Shown piece by piece: positions 47,645-56,484 of a DNA stretch of 64,000 nt; positions within the stretch are counted from its first letter, which is position 1; each line of letters begins with the position of its first letter. The position numbers and the translations under genes were made by a program. A model generated the notes under the pieces. That model saw nothing but the letters and a program-made list of their open reading frames with translations, searched no databases and had not been told where the DNA came from. This DNA is from JALORV01 sp963703945 (lineage in GTDB: Bacteria; Pseudomonadota; Gammaproteobacteria; Burkholderiales; Burkholderiaceae_F): assembly GCA_963703945.1 (NCBI GenBank), contig CAVPGM010000010.1, positions 124,001 to 188,000 on the forward strand, read 5' to 3'.

Positions 47645-49163
47645 GTGAGTGACCGTCTCCACACCGCGGTGCCTGGATCCAGCACGCGGCGCCAATGGCT
47701 CGTCGCGGCCGCGTGGGCCGGGCTCGCCGTGACAGGCACGGCGTTTGCGCAACCCGTCACCCCTGCGCCCGAGGACGCCGTTGCGACGCCGCCGGGCGAC
47801 GCCGCAGGTACCCCGGCGACCGCCAGCGCGACCGACGCCTACACGAGCTTCCGCACCGAGTTCGACGCGGGACGGTACGCGGAAGCTGTGCCGCATGCCG
47901 GGCGCGTGCTCGAACTCGCCAAGGCGCAGGCCACCACGCCAACGGCCGAAGAGGTGCAGGTTGCGCTGATGAACCTCGGCATGGTGCAGAACCTGTCCGC
48001 TGACTACGTCGGTGCCGAGTCCACGTACCTGCAGGTGATCCAGCTCATCGAGAGTTCGGGCCGTCCGCAGCAGGATCGGCTCGCGCGAGCTTACGCCGGT
48101 CTCGCTTCGGCCTATCACGACGGCAAGCGGCATGACCTCGCGGTGAAGAGCTTCGACCAGGCGATCGCCCTCAGGCGCCGGCACGAAGGGCTGCTCACGG
48201 CGCAACAGGTGCCGTTGATCGAGAAGTACATCGATTCCCTGACCGAGCTCGGCCGGTACCCGGAGGCGTTGAAGGCGCAGAAATACCTGCTGCGGATCGC
48301 GACGCGCCAGCATGGCGCGGACAGCCCGCAGCTCGCCCCGACCCTGGAAGAGATCGGGCGCTGGTACGCGAGCATCGGCGCGTACGACCAGTCGCGACGC
48401 ACGCTGCGGCAGGCGATCGAGATCGTGGAAGCCGCCGCAGGGCCGAATTCGCCGCTCCTCGTGGGGCCATTGCTTGCGATCGCCGCCTGCAATCGCCGGC
48501 AACTGCTCGATCCGGCGGCGCAGCCGCTGGCATCCCCCGACGAACAACGCGAAGCCCTGTTTCACGATCCGGCGGCAATGCTGGTGCCGATGCAGGTCTC
48601 GCCCGCGTCGCTGGCGAGCGAAGGCGAACGGGCCCTGCTGCGAGCGGCGCAGATCGTCGACCAGGCCGCGGAGCCATCGCCCGTGGCGGTGCTGAACGTG
48701 CGGACCCAGGTCGGCGACTGGTACCAGGTGCGCAACCAGCCGGATCGCGCCCTGCGGTCATTACCGGCAGGCGTGGCAGGCAGCCGCGCGCGTGACCGAC
48801 AAACTCGATGGCAAGAGCTACACCGAAGCGATCTTCGGCCAGCCCGTCCTGCTGCACATGTTCCGGCCCGACGGCTGGAACCGGTACCCGAAGCGCCCAC
48901 CCACGGAGGTCGAGGTGCGCAACGTCGTCGTCGAGTTCACGGTCAGCGCGCAGGGCCGCGTCGAGGACGCCGAAGGTGCATCGACGACTCGGGCGACGAA
49001 AGGCGCGGCGAAAAGACAGCCGGCGCGCTGCAGGAGCACGGCGCGCTACCGCCCACGCCTCGAGAACGGCGAACCGGTCGCAACCCCGGGCGTGCAGTTC
49101 AGCCAGCCGTGGATCCTGCTGTTGCCGCCTCCGGCCACGCCGGCACCGGCCGGCCAGAACTAG
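47645..49163 (+). pseudogene. Exported TPR protein with TonB-like C-terminal domain, frameshifted
   Basis: GTG 47645 opens a protein of about 505 residues: signal peptide (RRQWLVAAAWAGLAVTGTAF, cleavage after AFA), then TPR-like helical repeats: TSFRTEFDAGRYAEAVPHAG, EVQVALMNLGMVQNLSADYV, ARAYAGLASAYHDGKRHDLA, DSLTELGRYPEALKAQKYLL, and LEEIGRWYASIGAYDQSRRT. The last 100 residues read VEVRNVVVEFTVSAQGRVED and RYRPRLENGEPVATPGVQFS, the signature of TonB C-terminal-like domains. Indels near 48,760, 48,980 and 49,010. No membrane anchor beyond the signal peptide. It converges on the VWA/stator operon, which makes a functional link to that system possible. Confidence 0.75.
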
Positions 49164-49206
49164 CCTGCCCGAGCGTCCAGCCGCCCCGCGGCTGCCGCGC
49201 GGGCCG

Positions 49207-49903
49207 TCAGTTGCGCGGCGGAGGCGGCGGCAGCTCCACTTCCTGCGGCTTGCCGGTTGCACGGCCGGCAGCAGTCCGCGCGCGATCGCCTGCTCGTGGA
49301 ACTCGGCGGCGAGCTTGGCGCCCGCGTCGCGCATCGCGAGCCGCGTGGCCGCGGCCAGCGCCTCGTCGCCCTTGCCCGGGAACTGGCTCGCCGGTTGCGA
49401 GCCGTACCCCGTGAACGTCCAGCTTTCGGCCAGCTCGCCCTGCGGGCGAGTAGAGTCGAATCGTGTACCGCAGGCTCGCGGCATACGTCGGCGTGCCGGA
49501 GTCGGCCGGCGTGACGAACGCGTAGTCCTCGAGGACCGGCTCGAGCACGCCGCGGATCTCGGGATCGGTCGCCGCCGCGGCCGCGCGGTGAAGCGACCGG
49601 CACCACGCGCAGTGAACATCGCGTTCATCAGCCGCATGAAGCCCGCGGACTGCGCCTTGCCGAGGCCGATGCTGTATTCGCCGCCGCCACCCTCGCGCTT
49701 TTCCTCGTACACCTTGTCGGTGAACTCGAGCGGCATGTGCACGCCGACCACGACCGGAATCTTCTCGATCAGCGGCGGCGGGATGTCGGACTGGGTCTCG
49801 AACTTCGTCGGCGCGCAGGCGGCAGCGCAGCAGCGCCAGCGAGCACCGCGCTGCGGCGCGGCGTCGTCGCAGCGCGTCGCGACATGCAGACAGGCTCAGG
49901 CAT
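49207..49903 (-). pseudogene. Lipoprotein, last gene of the VWA/stator operon, frameshifted
   Basis: Reconstructed product of about 230 residues. A lipobox AACAPTKFETQSDIPPPLIE follows a short hydrophobic leader whose frame is disturbed. Then come VVVGVHMPLEFTDKVYEEKR, GGGGEYSIGLGKAQSAGFMR, LEPVLEDYAFVTPADSGTPT and a C-terminal LPPPPPRN. No family recognised. The start is uncertain (ATG 49903 or 49885). It begins about 20 bases after the stop of the second VWA protein on the same strand, so it is probably cotranscribed. Being membrane-anchored in the periplasm, it could be the partner that the VWA domains meet. Confidence 0.6.
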
Positions 49904-49922
49904 GCAGCGCCACAGATACACC

Positions 49923-50943
49923 TCAGCGCCGGTAGCTGGCAGGCTCGTTCAGCCCGACGAACGTGCCGCCGTTGCGCGCGCAGAGCACCCGCATCAGCGT
50001 CGCGAAACGGATGCTGGTGAACTGCGGCGCGTCCGGGCCGCACCGGGAAGCCGAGCGCGTGGATGCGGACCCGGCGCTGCCCGGTCCTGTCCTCGCGGTT
50101 GATCAGGTCGACGGCCCTCACCACCGAGTCGATCGAGGAGCCGGTGAACTCGTCGCCGAACACGTACAGGCTGATGCGTCTTGCCCGATCGCGTAGTACG
50201 TGCGGATCGCCTCGACGATGCCCTCGACCGGGCTCGAGTTGCTGAACGGGAACCAGTCGCGCAGCCGGTCGATCACCAGCTTGCGCTGCGCGGGCGTGTC
50301 GGGCAGCCAGCGGCCGCGATAGGACGGGAACATGTAGCGTGCCCTCGTCGCTCATGACCTGCCAGCCCTTCACCTGCGGGTAGGCGTCGAGCACTTCCTG
50401 CATCTTGCGCAGCATCAGCGGCCACGCGTAGTTGGCCATGCTGCCCGAGGTGTCGATGATGAAGATGATGTACTCGCTGTCGACCGGCAGGCCGCCGATC
50501 GGCGTCCTGCGGCGCGCGCCGGTACTGCGCGCCGAGCACCTTCTTCATTTCCTCGGTCAGCTCCTGCTGCGCCGAGACGAGCTGGCCCTCGAGCTTGTTC
50601 GCGACCTCGGCGTCCTGCGTCGATGGCCTGGAACTGGCCGCGGACGTCGCTCAGGTCGCCGCGCAGCCGCGCGAGCTTCTGCTTCACCTCCGACAGCTGC
50701 CGCTCGCGCGTCGGTGAGGTCGCGGTTCAGGATCTCGGTCTGTGCCGCGGATCTCGTAGCAGCTCCTGCTGCAGCTGCGAGCAGGCGCCCCTCGAGGTCC
50801 TGCGCGCGACTTCTCGAGCGCCTTCGGCTCGCCGAACTTGCTCAGCATGAACAGCAGGATGATCGCGCCGAACGCGCAGCAGATCGTGTCGAGGAACGAC
50901 ATGCTGAACACTTCGAAGTCGCGCGCGCGACGCGGCGGTTCAT
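49923..50943 (-). pseudogene. ExbD/MotB-like single-helix protein with C-terminal VWA domain (second paralog), frameshifted
   Basis: ATG 50943 (MNRRVARDFEVFSMSFLDTI) overlaps the stop of the previous gene by ATGA. A single membrane helix FLDTICCAFGAIILLFML carries an aspartate at the place of the ion-carrying Asp of ExbD, TolR and MotB. A coiled coil follows (KQKLARLRGDLSDVRGQFQA and on). The VWA domain then reads SEYIIFIIDTSGSMANYAWP (MIDAS DTSGS), QVMSDEGTYMFPSYRGRW, DWFPFSNSSPVEGIVEAI and ISLYVFGDEFTGSSIDSVV. About 340 residues, stop 49923-49925. Indels near 50,745, 50,800, 50,510, 50,335, 50,180 and 50,040. I know of no described protein with this layout. Confidence 0.75.
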
Positions 50944-52051
50944 GGCCAGTCCTTCGCCGGGCATCAGGAACGAGCCGTTGGTGCGGCGCGCGAGCGTCCA
51001 GAACGCGCCGGCGCGGCACGGGTCGCCTTCCATCGGCATCAGGATCACGTTGACCGGCACGCCGGTCGGGATACTTGCCGAGCGCGCGCTCGAACAGCTT
51101 GAGCCGGCCGTCGCCGTCGATGGTCTTGCGCGATGCGCCGGCGGCGTCGCGCCCTGCGTCGGCAGGCCGTCGGTGATGATGAAGACGTTGTCGGGCGCCG
51201 GGCTCAGCGTGTTCATCAGCGTGAACGCGTTCTCGAGGCTGGTGCCGTCCGCGGGCACCGTGCGGCGCAGGTTCGCGACGACGTCGGTCAGCGCCTGCGC
51301 GTCGCTGCCGTCGAGCCAGCTTGCCGGCGCTGTCCGGCACCAGCGGCCACGCCTTCGTGTTGAACGCGAGCACCTGGAACTTCGACTTCGGCCGGAATCT
51401 GCGACGTCAGCCAGTCGACCGTGGCCACGGTGCGCCGCCACTTCTCCGACATGCAGCCGGCGCGTCTCCGACATGTTGCGCAGCCGGATCACGTTGACGA
51501 CCGTTTCGTCGAGCATGCTCGCCGAGACGTCGACGAGGATCAGCGATGCGCTCGCCGCCGAGCTTGAGGCCGCTCAGGTACTGGCGATCGCCGGTGCCGA
51601 CGAATCCCTTGACGCGATTGCCGGGCTTGCCCGGGCTCCGGCGTGCCGGCCGCGAGCCGCCGCTTGCTCTCCTCGAGCTGACTTCAGGTCCGCCTTGAGC
51701 TTCTCGATCGCCTCGCGCCGCGAGAGCGTCGTCTTGTCCGCGTCGGCGAGCTGCTCCCTCAGCCTTCTCGGTCTCCTCGAGCACGCGGTCGGACAGGCCT
51801 TCGGCGCGCTCGGCCTCGGTCGTCGTCGTCTTCAGGCTGTTGCGCAGCACGACGAGGTCGGCGTAGCCCTCCAGCACCTCTTCCTCGAGCTTGTCGACTT
51901 CGGCGCGCAGCTCGGACGTGTCGTTCTGGAACGCGCTGGCTGCCTGCCGCGTTCAGGATCATGTACAGCAGCACGATCGCGCCGAACGCGCAGCAGATCG
52001 TGTCCAGGAAGGACATGCTGAAGATGTCGAATTTCTTCTACGGCGCGCCAT
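50940..52051 (-). pseudogene. ExbD/MotB-like single-helix protein with C-terminal VWA domain (first paralog), frameshifted
   Basis: ATG 52051 (MARRRRN, indel, then KKFDIFSMSFLDTICCAFGA) overlaps the end of the FHA gene by 14 bases. The helix FLDTICCAFGAIVLLYMIL is nearly identical to that of the following gene. A long coiled coil follows (EVDKLEEEVLEGYADLVVL, SLKTTTTEAERAEGLSDRV, REAIEKLKADLKS). The VWA domain is YLSGLKLGGERILILVDVSA then SMLDETVVNVIRLRN (MIDAS DVSAS), TVPADGTSLENAFTLMNTLS and NVFIITDGLPTQG, ending in FWTLARRTNGSFLMPGE. About 370 residues; seven or more indels. The coiled coil and VWA would lie in the periplasm if the topology is that of ExbD or MotB. Confidence 0.75.
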
Positions 52052-53476
52052 GGTCCGCCACCACGCGGATCAGTTCGAGCGCAACGCCCGGTGCGCCGAG
52101 TCGCAGCACGTCGCCGACCTTGCAGCGCGACGCGGCCGCCGACGCGCTCGTCGTTGACGAACGTGCCGTAGGTGCTGTGGTCGTCGACGACGGCCTGGCC
52201 GTCGCGGCGCTCGAGCGTGCAGTGCGAACGCGACACGCCGGCGATGCCGGCCGGCAACGGTCAGCGCACGCGCGGCCTGCGCCCACCGACCAGCCGAGCG
52301 TCAGCGGCACCGCGGTGATCGGCCAGGCGCGGCCGCGGAACAGCACGTGCGTCGGGACCGCCGTCGGCCGGCACCGCGAGTCGAGCGCGTGGTCGACGGT
52401 ATCGGTCGAGCGCTGGCGCATCGGCCAGCGGCAGCCGATGCACCAGCGCGATCGCGTCCGGCCGGCCGCACGATGGCGTCGCGCGCACGCAGCGCGCCGA
52501 GCGCCGGCCGCGCCCTGCGCGCAGCTCGACGATCGACGCAGTCGCGCAGCGCGGCGAGCCGCGCCGACCAGGCCGGGCATGCGCGGCCACGCGCGGCGAG
52601 AAGCACAGGTGCAGCGGCGAGCGCCGGGCGGGCGCGCTGCCTGCACCAGCCGCAGGACTGTCGTCGCTGAGCGCGTTCGACGGCCGCGACGAGCTGCGCG
52701 CGCGTGAGCGCGATGCGGTGCGTCGTCGCGCCGAACTCGATCTCGGCCGCGATCTCGTCGGCCGTGCGCGAGCGCCTGCAGCCAGGCGGGCAGCAGGTCG
52801 TGCAGGCGCTGCTCGGTCGCGGCCTGGTGCAGCGGATCGAACCGCGTCTCGCGCACGAACGCCGGTCGCGATCGCTCGTCGGCCACGCCTGCCGCGAAGG
52901 CAAGCACGCCCGCGCCGCGGCAGCAACTCGTAGCGCGTCCGGCGCAACGTGCCTTCGGCGCGTGACGTCTCGAGCAGCGTCGCCGACGCCTGGTGCAGTT
53001 GCAGGTCGAGGTGCAGCAGTGCAGGCGCCGGCGCGACCGTGCGCGCAGGCGGCGAGCCCGGCATCGACGAGGCCGCGCACCGACGACGCCGCATTCGTTC
53101 GCGATGCCGACCAGCAGGCCGAGTTGCTCGCGCGTGTAGCCGGGCGGCACCGCGAGCAGCAACTCGTCCGCGCCGTGCGCGCGCCGCCGTGAGCAGCGCA
53201 CGACGAGGTGCGCATGCGCGAGATCGGCCGCGCGTCGCGATGCCGCGGCGCCGACCACGGCAACGGCATCGAGGCTCGAGCTCGTGCCAGAAGCGGTTCT
53301 GCGCATGCAGCGGCGCGATGCGGTAGCGCCGCACGGCGTCGCCACCCACGTGGACGCGGCCCTCGTGCAGCACGGCGAGTCCCGGGCTCTTCGCCGACGA
53401 GCACGGCGGCGCCGTCGTCGCCCGTTCGCGCGAGCAGCAGACCGGCATCGTTCAGTTCGACCGCGAGCAGGCTCAT
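52038..53476 (-). pseudogene. Hsp70/actin-fold-like protein with C-terminal FHA domain, frameshifted
   Basis: ATG 53476 (MSLLAVELNDAGLLLARTGD) overlaps the channel gene stop by ATGA. The N-terminal 330 residues resemble an Hsp70/actin ATPase core: an initial strand LLAVELNDAGLLLAR, ADELLLAVPPGYTREQLGLL (like the GxP strand), and FDPLHQAATEQRLHDLLPAW, then EIAAEIEFGATTHRIALTRA. The C-terminal 90 residues are an FHA domain: LPAGIAGVSRSHCTLERRDG, VVDDHSTYGTFVNDERVGG and KVGDVLRLGAPGVALELIRV, with the phosphothreonine-binding Ser-Arg-Ser-His and ST-YGT. About 480 residues, at least eight indels, so the Hsp70 assignment is less sure than FHA. A cytosolic phospho-reader coupled to the motor is my inference. 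Confidence 0.65.
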
Positions 53477-54290
53477 CGCGCGGTCCGCTCACCTGCACCA
53501 TCATCTGGCGCACGACGTTCTCGTCGAGGTACGCCTCGGTGTCGAGCACCGCGCGCTCCTGGCGCAGCTGGATCTGGTGCAGCATGAACATCACGAGGAT
53601 GCTCAGCCCCAGCGCGACCAGCGTCGAATTGAAGGCGATGCCGAGGCCGGCGACCACGCCCGACACGTCGCCCTCGACCGCCTTGTGCGCCTGCTGCAGC
53701 GCTTCGCCGATGCCGCGCACGGTGCCGATGAAGCCGATCGCGGGGATCGCCCACGCGACGTAGCGCACCATCGACAGTTCCGAGTCGAGCCGGTCGAACT
53801 CGAGTTCGCACGCGTCGTGGATCGCCGACGAAACGTCCTGGATGTTGCGCGTGGCGCCGAAGCGGTGCAGGCCGCTCAGCAGCGCGCGCGGCAGCAGTTC
53901 GCCGCGCATGTCGTCGGGCAGCGCCTCGACCTGCCGCGCGTAGTCGCGCGAGTCCTCGGGCAGGATCTTCATGCCCTCCGGCAGCCGCAGCAGGTCCGCT
54001 GCCGAGCAGGCTGCTGGCCGCGCCGCAGCGAGAACCCCTTGTAGCCCATGATCGCCACGGCCCAGAGCGCGAGGATGAAGCACACCTCCTGCTCGTAGTC
54101 CTTGATGATGATGTAGAAGTTGCGCGCCGGGACGTAGTTCGGGTCCTTTGCCATCTGCGCCGCGTCGCTGCGCGGCAACCGCCGCGGCCCGCGGCCGCAC
54201 GACGGTGGCGTAGACGCCCTGCACGATGATCACGATGACGATCAGCGAAAAGACCTCGAACATGAACTCGCTGGTCTTGAATTTCTTCAT
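53473..54290 (-). pseudogene. MotA/TolQ/ExbB-type ion channel protein, frameshifted
   Basis: About 270 residues from ATG 54290 (MKKFKTSEFMFEVFSLIVIV). Helix 1 is FSLIVIVIIVQGVYATVV; helix 2 is in QEVCFILALWAVAIMGYKGF; the conserved pair is WAIPAIGFIGTVRGIGEALQ and GVVAGLGIAFNSTLVALGLS, then ILVMFMLHQIQLRQERAV. The IPAIGFIGTVRGIG block is the P..G..GT signature of TolQ/ExbB/MotA helix 3. A cytoplasmic helical domain lies between (MKILPEDSRDYARQVEALPD). Indels near 54,170, 54,005 and 53,490. The stop overlaps the start of the FHA gene. It should form the pentameric ring around the FLDTICCAFGA helices of the downstream paralogs. Confidence 0.85.
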
Positions 54291-54312
54291 GGTGCGCTCG
54301 GGTGCCTGTAGG

Positions 54313-54599
54313 TCAGATGTCGACGGGAAAGGCGACGTCGAAGTCGGGGCGGACTTTCTCGGTCGGCTCGAAACGCTGCGGCGAACCCTTCGCCGCAACG
54401 GGCTTGCGCCGCCGGCGCTTCGTCGCCCGCGCTTTGCCGCCGCGGCCTCGGCGTCGTCACCGCCGGCTTGCGCGTCGCGGCAGCGGCTTCCGTTGCCGCC
54501 GGCTCCGCCGGCGCAGGTGTCGACGCCGGCAGGTTCTGCTGCGCGAACGCGAGGCCGGCGGCGAGGATCGCCAGGCCGATGCAGCGGCGCGAGCGACAT
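54313..54599 (-). pseudogene. Small exported basic protein of the VWA/stator operon, frameshifted
   Basis: ATG 54599 (MSLAPLHR) leads, after an indel near 54,575, to a signal peptide LGLAILAAGLAFAQQNLPAS with cleavage after AFA. The mature part is alanine/proline rich, then very basic (KARATKRRRRKPVAAKGSPQ) and ends in EKVRPDFDVAFPVDI with TGA 54313-54315. About 95 residues. No family recognised. It lies 22 bases before the channel gene on the same strand, and 24 bases after the SUMF1 gene stop. A polycationic stretch with a conserved acidic tail suggests binding to anionic envelope polymers or to a partner protein. Confidence 0.6.
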
Positions 54600-54623
54600 C
54601 GGGCAGTGGAGCGTAGTTCTCTT

Positions 54624-55735
54624 CTATTCCGCATAGCGTGCGATCCGGAAGCCGACGTCGTCGCGCCGGCCGTCGCCTGAATCCCGGTAGGCGGCCCGCA
54701 GTTCCGTCACGGTGGCGTGACGCCAGCTCGAGCCGCGGATGACGTGCATGTTGCCCGGCGCGGCGCGACAGCGGATCGACGGCCACCGCGCTGCTCGCAG
54801 GTTGCACCGTGTAGAGGTCCGTCGTCCATTCGGCGACGTTGCCGCCGAGGTCGAAGAACCCGAGCGGGTTCGCCGCGAACGAGCCCGACGGGCGCCGTGG
54901 CCGCGTAGCCGTCGTCGAGGTCTGCGAGGATCGTCTGCAGCAGCGGCTGCGCCCGGCGGTCGCCGAAGTTGCCCGCGCCCGCCGGCACCGGCAGCGCGTC
55001 GCCCCACGGATACTTCCGCAGCGAGCCGTCGCGATTCGCGCGTGCCGCCCATTCCCATTCGGCTTCGGTCGGCAGCCGATAGCCGGTCGTGGCGGGCTGC
55101 ACCAGGCACCAGCTCGCCGCCCTGCGACTGGTAGGCCGGCGGCAGGCCGTCCTGCTGGCTCAGCCAGTTGCAGTACTCGGCCGCGTCCTGCCAGCGTCAC
55201 GTTGACGACGGGCTGGCGTTCGAGCTCGAGCGTGTTCTGCCCGACGAACCCGGAGCGGTGCTGCGGCGCGGAACTGCTTGAATTCACCGTTCGTGACTTC
55301 GCGCGTCGCGAGGTAGAAGCGCCGCCGCAGCTCGACCGCGCGCTGCGATTCATTGGCGCGACGACCGGATTCGCGGCGCGGACTGCCCATCGTGAAGCTC
55401 GCCGGGCCCGAGCAGTCGCAACTCGGCACCGGACTTGGTGCGGATCGTCGGCGTGACGGCTTGCGACGTCGCGGCGGTCGCGCCTTCGCCGCTCGCTGCG
55501 CCTGCGGCGGCTGCACCGCCCGCTGCTGCGGCAACCGCGACCGGCGGCGCGTCGGTCGTGCCCGCCCCGCTTCGAGCCGCACGTTCAGGACCTGCGGCAG
55601 GCCGGGGCGCGGCGTGACCGTCGTTCGATAGGGGCGGAATCCTGCGAGGCGCACTTCGATGTCGGTGCGCGCGGCTGGCAGCTTGATGGCCTGCCCGGAC
55701 TTGCCGACCGCACGGCCGTTGGCGAACACTTCGGC
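54624..55735 (-). pseudogene. PEGA plus SUMF1/formylglycine-generating-enzyme-like protein, frameshifted and 5'-truncated
   Basis: The N-terminal visible part is a PEGA domain (EVFANGRAVGKSGQAIKLPA, DIEVRLAGFRPYRTTVTPRP). Then a proline/alanine-rich linker and a SUMF1/FGE-sulfatase fold: SFTMGSPRRESGRRANESQR, TREVTNGEFKQF, GYRLPTEAEWEWAARAN, KYPWGDALPVPAGAGNFGD, GFFDLGGNVAEWTTDLYTVQ and a C-terminal VIRGSSWRHATVTELRAAYR then DDVGFRIARYAE. True formylglycine-generating enzymes have Cys in the final GFR-C-A motif; here it is Ile, so this is more like EgtB/PvdO-type binding proteins. The gene runs 5' into the junction at about 55,740, so its start is missing. It is the first gene of the VWA/stator operon as seen here. 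Confidence 0.72.
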
Positions 55736-55745
55736 GGATGTGGCT
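55735..55745. other. Junction between two unlike sequences
   Basis: To the left, the minus-strand SUMF1 gene is cut at its 5' end within or just before the PEGA domain. To the right, a plus-strand phasin is cut at its 5' end. Base composition, codon use and indel rate all change here. No direct repeat or transposase marks the point. Confidence 0.7.
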
Positions 55746-56029
55746 TTGAGACAGCAGGCCGCTCCTTCAGTGAAGTCAATCGCGGCTTCCAGGCCATCGC
55801 TGCCGAAATGACTGCGTATTCCAAGAAAGCCTTCGACGAGGCCATTCGCACTTGGGAGCAGCTCATTGGCGTGAGGTCACTTGAGCAAGCGGTCCAAATC
55901 CAGGCTGACTACGTTAAGAAAGCCTACGAGAACCACATGGCCGAATTGTCGAAGCTCCGTGAAATATGCGTTGGGACGGCGCAGGCTGCCTATAAGCCGG
56001 CCGAAGAGAATTCCAGAAAGTTCAGATAG
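55742..56029 (+). CDS. Phasin-family protein, 5'-truncated
   Basis: Phasins coat polyhydroxyalkanoate granules. The reading frame enters from the junction: GFETAGRSFSEVNRGFQAIA, AEMTAYSKKAFDEAIRTWEQ, LIGVRSLEQAVQIQADYVKK, AYENHMAELSKLREICVGTA, ending AAYKPAEENSRKFR. This is the amphipathic C-terminal two-thirds of a phasin_2 domain of the type frequent in Bradyrhizobium and relatives. The expected N-terminal 20-40 residues are missing because the sequence changes at about 55,740; the ATG at 55808 is internal to the domain. It is followed 13 bases later by the DUF6197 gene. Confidence 0.8.
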   Translation, partial: GFETAGRSFSEVNRGFQAIAAEMTAYSKKAFDEAIRTWEQLIGVRSLEQAVQIQADYVKKAYENHMAELSKLREICVGTAQAAYKPAEENSRKFR

Positions 56030-56042
56030 AGAAAGTCGTCCC

Positions 56043-56435
56043 TTGTCGAAACCAATCAAGGTCCAGATTGTCGAGAGGGCTCGCTTCTTGATTGCTGATG
56101 AACGGCATTGGTGTCGTGGCCATATCGCTCAGGATGTAAGTGGCGTTGCCGCGTCCCCAACACTCAACAGTGCAGTGAAGCGTTGCGGCTTAGGCGCATT
56201 GATTTGGGCGGCTTACCAACTTACCCACGACTTCGATGCGGCTTACGAGCTTGGATACAAAGCCCTGCGTCCACGTTACGGTCCCGCCACACTCACTCAC
56301 GTCAATGACGAGAGGGGTCACGCAGCGGTGCTTGCGCTGTTCGACGAAGTGATGTCGCCGAACCAGCTTGATGGAAACGTCCTTAGCGGTCGTCCACCTC
56401 GCCAGCAAGGAACTCTTCGTCAGCTTGTTCAATAA
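56043..56435 (+). CDS. DUF6197 family protein
   Basis: TTG 56043 (start LSKPIKVQIVERARFLIADE) is the best start; AGAGAAAG lies about nine bases upstream. The domain is clear: RARFLIADERHWCRGHIAQD, TLNSAVKRCGLGALIWAAYQ and LTHVNDERGHAAVLALFDEV, matching DUF6197, a family of small proteins with unknown function found mostly in alphaproteobacteria and actinomycetes. The last 25 residues look non-conserved. Its 3' end overlaps an antisense small gene (56383-56484). Confidence 0.75.
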   Translation: MSKPIKVQIVERARFLIADERHWCRGHIAQDVSGVAASPTLNSAVKRCGLGALIWAAYQLTHDFDAAYELGYKALRPRYGPATLTHVNDERGHAAVLALFDEVMSPNQLDGNVLSGRPPRQQGTLRQLVQ

Positions 56436-56484
56436 ACCGGATGAACGCTCTGAACTTCAAGTAGACGGCGTTTAACAATCCCAT
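56383..56484 (-). CDS. Small protein, 33 aa
   Basis: ATG 56484 has a good Shine-Dalgarno (AAGGAG) eight bases upstream. The product reads MGLLNAVYLKFRAFIRFIEQ and then ADEEFLAGEVDDR, with a partly amphipathic helix. It is short and has no family I recognise. The strong ribosome binding site and natural codon pattern support it. It overlaps the end of the DUF6197 frame on the other strand. Confidence 0.5.
   Translation of the reverse strand: MGLLNAVYLKFRAFIRFIEQADEEFLAGEVDDR

Noticed and set aside
50432..52021. Plus-strand open frame of 529 codons
   Set aside because: Antisense to both VWA proteins; no domain and typical reverse-frame composition.
49207..54599. Zorya defence system
   Set aside because: The channel protein and a single-helix partner recall ZorAB, but there is no ZorC/ZorD helicase or nuclease, and the partner has a VWA domain in place of an OmpA-like one.
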